Assembly (NCBI RefSeq): GCF_017792025.1
Contig: NZ_CP046956.1
Location: 1,240,001-1,304,000, forward strand
Length of the DNA: 64,000 nucleotides
Reading direction: 5' to 3'
Origin: Sediminibacillus dalangtanensis
GTDB taxonomy: Bacteria > Bacillota > Bacilli > Bacillales > Amphibacillaceae
Shown here: positions 51,741 through 61,297 of the stretch, in pieces
Position numbering within the stretch: position 1 is the first letter of the stretch
Layout: each line of letters opens with the position of its first letter
Made by a program: the position numbers and the translations under genes
Notes under the pieces: generated by a model
What the model saw: the letters and a program-made list of their open reading frames with translations, nothing else
What the model was told of the DNA's origin: nothing
The model's database searches: none

Positions 51741-52008
51741 TTGAAAGGAAACTTGAGCAGCAGCCCAAGCCTGCTTGTTAGATAGACACTGCGCAGAGCA
51801 GCGACTCGGAAAGTGGTGAAATCAAGCTTTGACTTTGACAGGCATGGCTGTAATGTATGGCCAGCCGTCATGTAAAGGGCATTTCTTCTTGCTCCGGTCC
51901 AAAGCCAAACGTCCGTCGATCACTGGGTGTATAAAAACCATCAGCGTATGAAAAGAACGCTGATGGTTTTTTGGGCAATAATCGCCTGGTTCTATTTTGT
52001 TGTATTAC
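51741..52008. other. Intergenic region with one terminator
   Basis: No gene. A strong bidirectional hairpin at 51934-51970 separates the DUF3006 gene from the convergent LLM oxidoreductase. Confidence 0.55.
51934..51972. terminator. Bidirectional terminator
   Basis: Perfect 14-bp stem AAAACCATCAGCGT / ACGCTGATGGTTTT with a 9-base loop and a T run. Confidence 0.92.
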
Positions 52009-53025
52009 CTATTTCATTAATTCTCCAACAATTTCATAGGAACGCAGCCGGTCTTTGTGATGGAAGATTTGAGAATTGATGATCAGCTCATCGGCTTCTG
52101 TTTCCTTGATGAATTCCTCCAATTTTTGTTTCACTGTTTCCGGACCACCGATAATAGAAGCAGGTGATTCGAGCGTTTTTGCTACGGCTGCCTTTTCATG
52201 TGGAGCCCATAAGTCGTCGATGTTTTCCACTGGCGGCTGCAGTCTGGATGGCTGGCCGCGTGTAATGCTCAAAAATTGCTGTTGTTGGGAAGTTGCCAAG
52301 TACTGAGCCCGTTCGTCCGTATCGGCAGCCACGATATTTACCCCGAGCATGGCATATGGTTTGTCCATGTTTTCCGACGGTTGAAAATGATCACGATAAA
52401 TTTTCAAGGCAGGAAGGGTGTAATCTGGTGAAAAATGACTGGCAAATGAAAACGGCAATCCCTTCATTGCAGCCAATCTGGCGCTGAATCCGCTGGAACC
52501 AAGCAGCCAAATCGGGATATTTAGTCCTGTTCCCGGATAAGCGCGAACCCTCGCCGAAGAATTTTCATCAAAGTAACTTTCCAATTCTTCCACCTGCTGG
52601 GGAAAGTCCTCTGGTGTTGTATTCAAGGTGCGTCGAAGAGCATAAGCAGTTGCCTGGTCACTTCCGGGGGCGCGTCCCAAGCCAAGGTCAATCCGTCCTG
52701 GATACAGGGATTCCAGTGTTCCGAACTGTTCGGCGATTACTAAACTTGCATGGTTCGGCAGCATGACGCCTCCAGAACCGACCCGGATACGGTCGGTAGC
52801 GCCTGCTACATGGCCAATTACTACAGAAGTAGCCGAGCTGGCAATCCCCGGCATGTTATGATGCTCAGCCAGCCAGTAACGGTTGAATCCCCACTTTTCT
52901 ACATGCTGAGCCAAATCGACTGTGTTTTTATAGGATTGTCCCGCATTGCTGCCTTCATTGATGGGCGCAAGGTCGAGAACCGACAATGGTATATTGTTGA
53001 AAAACGTTGCCTGATTGGTAGTCAT
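52009..53025 (-). CDS. LLM-class flavin-dependent oxidoreductase (luciferase-like monooxygenase)
   Basis: 338 residues from ATG 53025, eight bases after AAAGGAGTG. Typical features of the single-chain bacterial LLM group: [54 protein letters not shown] and [16 protein letters not shown]. It would use FMNH2 or a similar flavin to oxidise a small organic substrate. Resembles B. subtilis YceB/YvbT in length and motifs. Monocistronic. Confidence 0.92.
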   Translation of the reverse strand: MTTNQATFFNNIPLSVLDLAPINEGSNAGQSYKNTVDLAQHVEKWGFNRYWLAEHHNMPGIASSATSVVIGHVAGATDRIRVGSGGVMLPNHASLVIAEQFGTLESLYPGRIDLGLGRAPGSDQATAYALRRTLNTTPEDFPQQVEELESYFDENSSARVRAYPGTGLNIPIWLLGSSGFSARLAAMKGLPFSFASHFSPDYTLPALKIYRDHFQPSENMDKPYAMLGVNIVAADTDERAQYLATSQQQQFLSITRGQPSRLQPPVENIDDLWAPHEKAAVAKTLESPASIIGGPETVKQKLEEFIKETEADELIINSQIFHHKDRLRSYEIVGELMK

Positions 53026-53201
53026 TACATTCCCACTCCTTTTGTAAATCACTGCCACTAAATCATACGGCTAATCACCAATACCGTCCAATATTCTGTT
53101 TCGTGGGTAGATAGGTTGCTGCGTTTTAGACTTCGATGGTTTGAGAAGAGAAGTCTGTATGGAGTATGGAGAAATAAAGATAAACAGCAATGAATATTTA
53201 A

Positions 53202-53876
53202 CTATGGTAAAAAATTAGATAATCTTTCTAAAGAACCGATTTCGGCATATGGCTTTATATCGATATTATTCTTTTTGGCATGAGGATTGAACCATATGCC
53301 CTTCATATCTGCATTTTGACAACCGGCAATATCTTTTTCCAGGTCATCTCCAACAAATAATGCAGCTTCCGGGTGCACATGAAGCTTATCTAATGCTAAT
53401 TGAAATATGCGTATGTCAGGTTTACTGTAACCCACTTCCTCAGAAATAATAATCGTATCAAAGCAACGGTTTAAAGCAGTGTTTATTATTTTTGCTTTTT
53501 GCCGCTGAGTCGTCCCGTTTGTGATAATAGCAATTTTCATTTGTTTCTTTAATGTATGTAAGATATTTATAGTAGCTTGATTTATGGAAAAACAATAAGG
53601 GAAATGCTCATTCCAAAAATCTTGAAAGTAGTTACGTGGTATTTTATATGTTGGTGGAAATTCATCAAAAAAGGATTTCAAAACCTTTGTTTTATCACTA
53701 TGGCCATAGCTTTTTTTGTCACATTCTTTAAATTGATGAAGCATTTCGTATTATTTTGAATGTATTACATCCTCATAACATTTTTCTAAAATCATTAAAA
53801 ACATTCTCTCTACTGCCATATCCCTATTAAGCAAGGTATCATCTAAATCAAATAGAATTGCTTTATAGCCTCTCAA
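53202..53876 (-). pseudogene. HAD-family hydrolase (YfnB-like) broken by an in-frame stop
   Basis: Motif I lies upstream of the annotated body: YKAILFDLDDTLLNRDMAVE, same frame, then 20 codons later a TAA (53753-53751) interrupts before MLHQFKECDKKSYGHSDKT. The rest carries motif II IAIITNGTTQRQK, motif III Lys in YSKPDIRIF and motif IV FVGDDLEKDIAG. A TTG at 53876 is the likely start. Without motif I the downstream part alone cannot be active. A one-base change would restore the gene. Confidence 0.85.
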
Positions 53877-54026
53877 ACAACTTCACAGCCTTTCTCCTAA
53901 TAGAAGAATCTCTAGTGCTTCATCCTGTTCATTTCTGTTTAAAGGTATTACGTTATAGAACAAACAACAACGAAATCTTTTTTTATTTTAACATAAAATG
54001 ACAAATGATTATTTGGGCCTTAACAA

Positions 54027-54058
54027 AAATAGAAGCGAATCCCGGAGATCCGCTTCCA
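54027..54058 (-). terminator. Terminator of the quinone oxidoreductase gene
   Basis: GAAGCG-ATC and GAT-CGCTTC arms with a short loop, with T-rich sequence on the minus strand after the stem, just beyond the stop codon. Confidence 0.75.
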
Positions 54059-54064
54059 TTATAA

Positions 54065-55051
54065 TCAATCTGATTCATCCATTTTTAAAATGATTTTACC
54101 AATGTTTTGATTGCTCTCCATGCGGCGGTGTGCCTCTTGAACCTCTTCCATTGGAAACACTTTATCAATGATCGGTCTTAATTTGTTTTGTTCAAACAAA
54201 GACAGTACTCTTCCAGCAAAGTCTTTTGTTAGTTCAGCTTTATAGTGATCAGACCTTGGAGTAAGCAGGGTTGCCTTCCATTGAACCCGTTTGCTCATCA
54301 ATTCCATTAAGTTAACGTTTTCCAGCTGTGCCCCACCTAACAAGCCGATTAAGATCCACCGGCCATCGGTTTGAATGCTATTCAGGTTTTTCCGGTAATA
54401 CGAAGCACCGATGAAATCAAGAATGACTGCTGCTCCACGCTGGTCGGTGGCGGCCAGCACTTCTTTGTCAAAGTCCTGCTCTTTATAGTTGATGGTGGTG
54501 TCAGCACCTAAGGACTTGCAAAAATCAAGCTTTTCGCTGGAACCTGCAGTTGTAATGATATGAGCGTCTACAAGCTGCCTGGCCAATTGAATGGCGGCAG
54601 TTCCGACTCCACTCCCACCTGCGTGAATCAGGACGGTTTCTTTATCCTTCAGTTCTCCCAGCCAGAATAATGTTTGGTAAGCAGTTAAAAACACTTCCGG
54701 TATTGCTGCTGCTTCTTCAAAAGACAGGTTATCAGGAATGATCATTGCCCGTTCTGCAGGCATAACAGCGTATTCAGCGTACCCTCCGCCATTTACCAGT
54801 CCCATTACTTTTGTACCGGGTTCGATCCCTGTGTCACTTCCTGCTGTCTCGACTACACCTGCTACTTCAATACCTAATACATCAAAGTCTAAATAACCGG
54901 AAGAGGACTGTCGATTGATGATATCTGTTCGGTTGATGGCAGCTGCCTTTACCTTGATCAACAATTCACCGGAATTCAGTTCCGGTTCCGGACGTTCACT
55001 TAGCTGGAGTTGTTCAGCGCCACCTGGCTGCTTGACTGTGATAACTCGCAT
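54065..55051 (-). CDS. NADPH:quinone oxidoreductase-type zinc-free MDR dehydrogenase
   Basis: 328 residues. Quinone-reductase branch of the medium-chain dehydrogenases: VKAAAINRTDIINRQ, the nucleotide motif LIHAGGSGVGTAAIQLARQL, and no structural zinc lobe. The segment DFIGASYYRKNLNSIQTDGR and the C-terminal EEVQEAHRRMESNQNIGKII also fit PIG3-like members. It reduces quinones or other activated alkenes with NADPH. GGAGTTTTT precedes the ATG. Confidence 0.9.
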   Translation of the reverse strand: MRVITVKQPGGAEQLQLSERPEPELNSGELLIKVKAAAINRTDIINRQSSSGYLDFDVLGIEVAGVVETAGSDTGIEPGTKVMGLVNGGGYAEYAVMPAERAMIIPDNLSFEEAAAIPEVFLTAYQTLFWLGELKDKETVLIHAGGSGVGTAAIQLARQLVDAHIITTAGSSEKLDFCKSLGADTTINYKEQDFDKEVLAATDQRGAAVILDFIGASYYRKNLNSIQTDGRWILIGLLGGAQLENVNLMELMSKRVQWKATLLTPRSDHYKAELTKDFAGRVLSLFEQNKLRPIIDKVFPMEEVQEAHRRMESNQNIGKIILKMDESD

Positions 55052-55219
55052 CGTAAAAACTCCTTTATCCCATTATTTTAATGGTTTCTATCGTTTTTAT
55101 CCTATCACAGCCCTCAGCCAACGGGAAAAATTTGAACCGGCTGGATATGGATTCACAAGCATAGACGGGTTGGACGCGATATATAAATGTAGAAATGACC
55201 ATTTGGAGGGAAGTCCTGG

Positions 55220-56194
55220 ATGAACAGCAATCAAGAAGTGGCATTAAGCGATATCCGCCTGGCCCACAATCGAATAGCGGAGCTTATCGGGAAAACTCCG
55301 CTCCTTAAAGCACCTGCCCTTTCGGAGCTTGCAGGGATTGAGGCATATTTAAAATTAGAAACAATCAATGAAGTGGGCTCCTTTAAGATACGGGGAGCAG
55401 CAAACAAAATGCTGCAGCTTACCGAAACACAGTGCAAGCAGGGGGTCACCACCTATTCAACAGGCAACCATGGCATGGCTGTAGCATTTATCGCCCGGGA
55501 ACTGTCCATACCGGCCGTGATTTGTATCTCCAACCGTGTGCCGCATGCAAAAGTAGCTGCACTTCAAAGGCTGGGAGCGAAGATTGAGATAGTAGGTGAT
55601 GGTCAAGATGATGCAGCCAAACGTTGCCAGCAGTTACAGGAGCACGATGGCCTGACGGTTATACCGCCATTCGATGATCGGGACATTATAGCGGGGCAGG
55701 GAACGATTGCTCTGGAAATATTAGAAGACTTACCGGGACTGGAGGAGGTGATCATTCCAGTATCTGGGGGAGGATTGATAGCCGGGATCGGATTTGCATT
55801 GAAACAACTAAAACCAGATGTTCAGGTCACTGGTGTATCCATCCAAGCGGCATCTGCAATGCATGAGAGCCTTAGAGAGGGAAAACCCATCGAGGTACCG
55901 GAAAAAAACACGATAGCGGATAGTTTACTGGGCGGAATCAATCTGGAAAATCACTATACTTTTACGATGGTACAGCAATATATGGATCAAATGATTCTTC
56001 TTTCAGATCGGAACATCGTCAAAGCGATGACCTTCTTAATGGAACAGGAACGGATTGTCGCGGAGGGAGCCGGAGCTGCTGGGGTTGCTGCCGTGTTAAC
56101 CGAACAGTCTGCCATGAAACAATCCACTGTTATCTTAGTTACCGGAAATAATCTCGATTGGCAGCAATTTTATGCGGCAAAGGAGGAGGGATAG
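55220..56194 (+). CDS. eutB: PLP-dependent threonine-dehydratase-like protein EutB (ectoine/hydroxyectoine utilisation)
   Basis: 324 residues, fold type II PLP enzyme: KLETINEVGSFKIRGAANKM contains the Schiff-base Lys; STGNHGMAVA is the Asn/phosphate region and PVSGGGLIAGIGFALK the glycine loop. On its own it looks like a serine/threonine dehydratase, but it is followed by an ornithine-cyclodeaminase-like and an ectoine-hydrolase-like gene, the eutB-eutC-eutD/doeA order. In known clusters EutABC are proposed to convert 5-hydroxyectoine to ectoine. No eutA is visible here. Confidence 0.82.
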   Translation: MNSNQEVALSDIRLAHNRIAELIGKTPLLKAPALSELAGIEAYLKLETINEVGSFKIRGAANKMLQLTETQCKQGVTTYSTGNHGMAVAFIARELSIPAVICISNRVPHAKVAALQRLGAKIEIVGDGQDDAAKRCQQLQEHDGLTVIPPFDDRDIIAGQGTIALEILEDLPGLEEVIIPVSGGGLIAGIGFALKQLKPDVQVTGVSIQAASAMHESLREGKPIEVPEKNTIADSLLGGINLENHYTFTMVQQYMDQMILLSDRNIVKAMTFLMEQERIVAEGAGAAGVAAVLTEQSAMKQSTVILVTGNNLDWQQFYAAKEEG

Positions 56195-56196
56195 GG

Positions 56197-57174
56197 ATGA
56201 TTGTATGTACGGAAGCACAAATAAGAGCGCATATTCAACAGAATCTTCAAATAGTGAAAGCAGTCGAGACAGGATTCGCCCACCTGTTTGAAGGAGAAGT
56301 GGCAATGCCTCCGATTATGCGCATCGATTTTCCTGAACAGCAGGGCGAAATCGATATTAAATCCGCTTATGTACACGGTATGAATCAGTTTGCGGTGAAA
56401 ATGTCGACCGGTTTCTTCGAAAATCATCGATTAGGACTTCCGAGTGGGAATGGCATGATGCTAGTATTTAGTGCGGAAACAGGCGTACCACTTGCTGTTC
56501 TGTTGGATAATGGTTACCTAACGCATTTACGTACAGCAGCTGCAGGAGCTGTCGCAGCTGATCTTTTGGCAAATGAGACGGTGGAGGCAGTAGGATTGAT
56601 CGGGACAGGTGCCCAGTCACGCTATCAGCTGGAAGCATTACAGCTAGTCCGACAGTTTTCCAAACTGTTTGTCCATGGACGGAATGTCGACCATGTTCGT
56701 AAATTTTTAGCAGATATCAGATACATTTACAGTGGGGAAGTGATTGTCTGCGAGACAGCGGAAGAGGTTGTACGGAATTGTGGTCTTCTGATAACCACCA
56801 CTCCGGCTGAGTCCCCATTGATTCAGGCTGAATGGCTACACCCCGGTCTGCACATTACGGCGATAGGAGCGGACGCCGAACACAAAAACGAATTGGACCC
56901 AGCAATTTTTAAAAAAGCAGATAGAATTGTCTGTGACAGCAAATCGCAATGCAGCCGCTTAGGGGAGCTTCATCATGCCTATGAAGCAAAGGTGCTGGAT
57001 TCTCAAACGCCTGTCGAAGAAATAGGAGCGATAGTCTCCGGAGCGAAGCCGGTCCGGAGGGAGAAAGACGCCATAACCGTTTGTGATTTAACTGGTACCG
57101 GTGTTCAAGACACGATGATTGCCGCTTATGCCTATGAATTGCTAAGCAAAAGCAACGCAGGTACGGTGTATTGA
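56197..57174 (+). CDS. eutC: Ornithine-cyclodeaminase-family protein EutC
   Basis: 325 residues from ATG 56197, two bases after the eutB stop and preceded by AAAGGAGGAGGG. OCD/mu-crystallin features: MPPIMRIDFPEQQGEIDIKS, FAVKMSTGFFENH, SAETGVPLAVLLDNGYLT followed by RTAAAGAVAADLL, and the NAD motif VGLIGTGAQSRYQLEAL. It acts with EutB (and EutA where present) in hydroxyectoine breakdown by context. Alone it could be annotated as an alanine or ketimine dehydrogenase. Confidence 0.83.
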   Translation: MIVCTEAQIRAHIQQNLQIVKAVETGFAHLFEGEVAMPPIMRIDFPEQQGEIDIKSAYVHGMNQFAVKMSTGFFENHRLGLPSGNGMMLVFSAETGVPLAVLLDNGYLTHLRTAAAGAVAADLLANETVEAVGLIGTGAQSRYQLEALQLVRQFSKLFVHGRNVDHVRKFLADIRYIYSGEVIVCETAEEVVRNCGLLITTTPAESPLIQAEWLHPGLHITAIGADAEHKNELDPAIFKKADRIVCDSKSQCSRLGELHHAYEAKVLDSQTPVEEIGAIVSGAKPVRREKDAITVCDLTGTGVQDTMIAAYAYELLSKSNAGTVY

Positions 57175-57197
57175 AAATGGAAGGCGGGGAGCAGGTC

Positions 57198-58361
57198 GTG
57201 TTTACAAAGGAAGAGTATAAAGAACGCGTGAAGCGCACCAAGGAACAGATGGCGATTGATGGTATCGAAGTGCTGCTGATCACCAATCCATCCAACATGA
57301 ATTATCTGACCGGGTATAATGCGTGGTCTTTTTACGTTCACCAAATGGTCGTTGTCCTTCCTGATGAGGAAGAGCCTCGTTGGATTGGCCGCAAGCAGGA
57401 TGCCAATGCAGCGAAAGAAACGACCTGGCTTCAACATCAGCATATTTTATTTTATAACGACGACTATATTCAGTCACCGATTCTGCATCCTATGGACGCA
57501 ATTGCCCGCGTTCTAGTTAAAATGGGGAAAGGAAGCTGCCGGATCGGTGTCGAAATGGAAAACTATTATTTCACCGCAAAAGCGTTGAAACAACTGGAAA
57601 CAGGGCTTCCCAATGCAGTATTCCTCGATGCAACGCTCCTAATCAATTATTTACGGATGATCAAGTCGGACAAAGAAATTAGTATGATGCAAAAAGCGGC
57701 AAAGATTGCCGGGCGGGCAATGGAGAGAGCGATGGAAGCAATCGAGCCTGGCCGGAGGGAAAACGATGCGGTGGCCGACATCTATCATGCCCAAATCAGT
57801 GGCACTTCCAGCTTCGGTGGTGATTACCCCGCCATCGTTCCGCTTCTGCCTGCAGGAAAAAAGACTTCTTCCCCGCATATCACCTGGTCGGACCAGCCTT
57901 ACAAGGCAAAAGATACGGTGATTGTCGAACTAGCAGGTTGTTATCAACGCTATCATGCTCCGTTGGCGCGGACAGTTAACCTCGGAAAACCAATGGATAA
58001 AGTAAAGGATTTGGCTGAGGTCGTCGTAGAAGGATTGAATGAAGCCCTGTATGCAGTGAAACCGGGCTCGACCTGTGAGGAAATAGAGGAAGTTTGGAGG
58101 AAATCAATCGCAAAACATGGTTTTCTCAAGGATTCGCGAATTGGTTATTCTGTAGGCCTAAGCTATCCGCCTGATTGGGGCGAGCATACAGCAAGTATCC
58201 GCGCCGGGGACAAGACGATACTTCGGCCAAACATGACTTTTCATATGATTCCGGGAATTTGGTTTGACAGCTACGGAGTAGAAATCAGTGAGACGTTTCA
58301 GGTTACCGAAACAGGATGTGCTACGTTGACGGATTTTCCAAGAAAACTTTTTGTGAAGTGA
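57198..58361 (+). CDS. doeA: Ectoine hydrolase (M24 peptidase fold) DoeA/EutD
   Basis: 387 residues from GTG 57198, six bases after GGGGAG; TTG 57171 is an alternative. The M24 creatinase/aminopeptidase-P fold is clear, with the N-terminal LLITNPSNMNYLTGYNAWSF. The metal site is lost: the stretch VIVELAGCYQRYHAPLARTV has Glu for the first Asp and Pro for the second, and IGYSVGLSYPPDWGEH has Tyr for His. This is the known hallmark of ectoine hydrolases, which open the ectoine ring to N-acetyl-diaminobutyrate. No DoeB deacetylase follows. Confidence 0.87.
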   Translation: MFTKEEYKERVKRTKEQMAIDGIEVLLITNPSNMNYLTGYNAWSFYVHQMVVVLPDEEEPRWIGRKQDANAAKETTWLQHQHILFYNDDYIQSPILHPMDAIARVLVKMGKGSCRIGVEMENYYFTAKALKQLETGLPNAVFLDATLLINYLRMIKSDKEISMMQKAAKIAGRAMERAMEAIEPGRRENDAVADIYHAQISGTSSFGGDYPAIVPLLPAGKKTSSPHITWSDQPYKAKDTVIVELAGCYQRYHAPLARTVNLGKPMDKVKDLAEVVVEGLNEALYAVKPGSTCEEIEEVWRKSIAKHGFLKDSRIGYSVGLSYPPDWGEHTASIRAGDKTILRPNMTFHMIPGIWFDSYGVEISETFQVTETGCATLTDFPRKLFVK

Positions 58362-58696
58362 GTGAAAGGGTCTGTCTCCCTAAAGTTTCGATGGGGGGCA
58401 GACTCTTGCTATGTAAGAACGGTATTCCTTTGGTGCCTGGCGGTCTTGGTCCCTGTGTAATCCCTTTCCGTAGATGACAATGATGGAAACTTTATCTCTG
58501 GTTTATTCCAAGATGGTGACGAGGGATTAGTTCCAAGTCACTCTTTTTCTGTTAACAAAGTAACGTTAATTGCTAAAGACAAAAGGAAAACAAGGATTAA
58601 TTGGCGAATTTTGGTTAACAAGGCTCTATTTTATAAGCTGGAACGGTTTCAATGCCTGTTAAACATTCCAAGAATACAGCCAGTAGGGGGTAAGCT
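58362..58696. other. Intergenic region after doeA
   Basis: 335 bp. A probable terminator hairpin (AGGGTCTGTCTCCC with GGGGGGCAGACTCT, 58368-58408) follows doeA. The rest holds no convincing gene. Confidence 0.55.
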
Positions 58697-59620
58697 ATGG
58701 AAAAATACATAGAAAAGTTCTGGGCGGAAATAAGGTCGGTTCCAAAAGCGAAAAACATCAAGAAACTAACAAAAGGGTTTTCCGCTGACAGTAAATTTCT
58801 CATACAAGCTGAAAGGGAAAAGTACTTGCTGTGCTTTGCCGATAAGCAGGATTACGAGAAGAAAAGGAGGCAGTTTCGGTTATTAAAGAAAATGATAGAA
58901 ATGGGAGTGAGAGCACCCATTCCCGTCGAGGTTGGTCTACTAGACGATAGGAAAAGCTGTTATTCGATTTATTCCTTTTTGGAGGGGGAGGATGCTAGAG
59001 AAGAAATTCCTCACCTCTCCGAACAGAATCAATTTGTTGTCGGGGAAGCAGCAGGTAAGCAATTAGCCAAGATTCATAATCTTAGGGCGCCCGAACATAT
59101 CGGCAGCTGGCATGACCGGTCAATAGCCAAGCATTACAAGTACCTGAACGCTTATTGGGAGACAGGTGTGAAAATAAAAAACGAGCAGCAAATCATTGAT
59201 TTTATTGAGGAACATAAGCATTTGTTAAAGGACCGTCCAAATCGATTTCAACATGATGATTTTCACTTGGAAAATATCATTCTGAATAACGGGAAGCTTG
59301 CTGGTATCATTGATTTTGATAATTATGATTGGGGCGATCCTTATCATGACTTTGTCAAAATGGGCTTGTTTCAGCGGGAAACGAGTATCCCTTTTGCAAT
59401 CGGGCAGCTGGAAGGTTATTTTCATGGGAAGATACCAGATGATTTTTGGACCTTATATGCTGTCTATCTCGCAATGGCAATGTTTTCTTCTGTAGTATGG
59501 ACGGTTCGGTTCTCTCCGGAAAACCTGGAACAAATGCTCAAGCGCTTGATGACTGTCCAGCAAGAACATCACTATTTTAATCTGGTAAAGCCTGTCTGGT
59601 ACACCAACCGTTTAATTTAG
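58697..59620 (+). CDS. Aminoglycoside phosphotransferase-family kinase
   Basis: 307 residues. The kinase-like fold shows RFQHDDFHLENIILNNGKLA (catalytic Asp and Mg-binding Asn) and GIIDFDNYDWGDPYHD (DFD loop). N-terminal KLTKGFSADSKFLI is the nucleotide-binding hairpin. Members phosphorylate aminoglycosides, homoserine, choline or other small alcohols; a resistance role is not implied by sequence. AGGGGGTAAGCT precedes the ATG. Confidence 0.85.
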   Translation: MEKYIEKFWAEIRSVPKAKNIKKLTKGFSADSKFLIQAEREKYLLCFADKQDYEKKRRQFRLLKKMIEMGVRAPIPVEVGLLDDRKSCYSIYSFLEGEDAREEIPHLSEQNQFVVGEAAGKQLAKIHNLRAPEHIGSWHDRSIAKHYKYLNAYWETGVKIKNEQQIIDFIEEHKHLLKDRPNRFQHDDFHLENIILNNGKLAGIIDFDNYDWGDPYHDFVKMGLFQRETSIPFAIGQLEGYFHGKIPDDFWTLYAVYLAMAMFSSVVWTVRFSPENLEQMLKRLMTVQQEHHYFNLVKPVWYTNRLI

Positions 59621-59691
59621 GCGAAAAATGGTATAATCTGCCTTCCGAAGTAAACAATAAAGGTAAATAGTTTTTACTTGGAGGGATACCC

Positions 59692-61272
59692 ATGGTGGAT
59701 AAAAGTGAGAAGGAAGGAATATTGCCAAAGTTTCCGGACTCCTACTGGCTGGAGAGTTCAAACATACCGCAATTTTCTCCTTTACAGGAAGATATACAAG
59801 CCGATGTCGTTATCGTTGGCGGTGGCATTACTGGAATAACAGCCGCTTATTTGCTCATCCAGGAAGGTTTGAAGGTGGCTTTGCTGGAAGGTGATCGGCT
59901 GATGAATGGAACAACCGGCCACACTACCGCGAAAATAACTGCCCAACATAATTTAATCTATGATGAATTGATCCGTCATTTTGGAGAAGAGGCAGCGAAG
60001 CAGTATTACGAGGCTAACACAGATGCACTGGAATTTATCGCTAAAACGGTAAAAGATCATGATATCGACTGTGGATTTATCCGGCAAGAAGCGTATTTGT
60101 ATGCTACGACGCCTGAATATGCCGATAAATTGGAGAAAGAGTACGAGGCCTACCAAAAATTGGGGATCAGCGGTGAATTGCAAAGCGAAATTCCGTTTGA
60201 CCAAAAGGTAGAAAATGTCCTTTCGATGAAAAATCAGGCACAGTATCACCCGTTGCAGTATCTAATCAAACTTGTTGAAACGATTGAAAAATCAGGCGGG
60301 CAGATTTATGAACAGACAACTGCTGTAAATGTGGAACGTACAGATAAGGGAACCGCAGTGCTAACAAGGGATGGTTTTCGTGTGACAGGGGAGTATGTTT
60401 TGGCCTGTACGCATTTTCCTTTTTATGAGGGAGCGGGACTCTACTCGACAAGAATGTATGCAGATCGTTCTTACCTGATAGCAGTCAAGACAAAACAAGA
60501 CTATCCGGGCGGCATGTACTTAAGTGTGGATCAGCCGAGCCGTTCCCTCCGCGCTGCAACAGCTGGCAAAGAAAACATTGTGCTTGTCGGAGGAGAGAGC
60601 CATAAAACGGGTCAGGGGAAGGACACACTGGAATATTATAAAGCGTTAGCTTCCTTCAGCGAGGAAGTTTTGCATTCAACCGATATACTTTACCGCTGGT
60701 CGGCTCAGGATTTGACGACGTTGGATAAAATTCCATACATAGGCCAGGTGACTGCAGGGCAGCCAAACGTGTTAATTGCAACAGGATACCGGAAATGGGG
60801 AATGACAAGCGGGACTGCAGCAGCAAGACTGCTAAGGGATATCGTGATGGATAGACACTCCCCATACCGAAACTTGTTTGCCCCGTCACGATTCCAAGCC
60901 GATCCAAGCGCGAGAAAATTTGTGAAAGAAAATGTAGACGTAGCCAAGCACTTAATCAAGGGCAAGCTTGAATTGCCTGTTAAAAGAATCCATGACTTAG
61001 CCAGGGACCAGGGGGCGGCTGTCACGATTAAAGGGAAACGGAAAGGTGCATATCGTGATGAAGAAGGGAAGGTGCATGTCGTTGATACGACCTGTACGCA
61101 TATGGGATGTGAAGTGAATTGGAATCATGGGGACCGGACGTGGGATTGTCCGTGTCACGGATCCAGATTTTCTTTTACTGGAGAAGTGGTCGAAGGACCA
61201 GCCGAAAAGCCACTCCAAAAAGATGAACATACCTTTTTCGATAATATTTTCTCGGAGGATTCAGGTTACTGA
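59692..61272 (+). CDS. yhfW: FAD-dependent oxidoreductase fused to a Rieske [2Fe-2S] domain (YhfW-like)
   Basis: 526 residues. The N-terminal DAO-type FAD domain starts ADVVIVGGGITGITAAYLLI and continues to GYRKWGMTSGTAAARLLRDI. The C-terminal ~100 residues are a Rieske domain with CTHMGCEVNW and CPCHGSRFSFTGEVV, i.e. both Cys-His ligand pairs. B. subtilis YhfW has this architecture. Electron transfer between the flavin and cluster is expected; the substrate is unknown. GGAGGGATACC precedes the ATG. Confidence 0.93.
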   Translation: MVDKSEKEGILPKFPDSYWLESSNIPQFSPLQEDIQADVVIVGGGITGITAAYLLIQEGLKVALLEGDRLMNGTTGHTTAKITAQHNLIYDELIRHFGEEAAKQYYEANTDALEFIAKTVKDHDIDCGFIRQEAYLYATTPEYADKLEKEYEAYQKLGISGELQSEIPFDQKVENVLSMKNQAQYHPLQYLIKLVETIEKSGGQIYEQTTAVNVERTDKGTAVLTRDGFRVTGEYVLACTHFPFYEGAGLYSTRMYADRSYLIAVKTKQDYPGGMYLSVDQPSRSLRAATAGKENIVLVGGESHKTGQGKDTLEYYKALASFSEEVLHSTDILYRWSAQDLTTLDKIPYIGQVTAGQPNVLIATGYRKWGMTSGTAAARLLRDIVMDRHSPYRNLFAPSRFQADPSARKFVKENVDVAKHLIKGKLELPVKRIHDLARDQGAAVTIKGKRKGAYRDEEGKVHVVDTTCTHMGCEVNWNHGDRTWDCPCHGSRFSFTGEVVEGPAEKPLQKDEHTFFDNIFSEDSGY

Positions 61273-61297
61273 TGTTGAAGTCCGCGAAAGTGAATAG

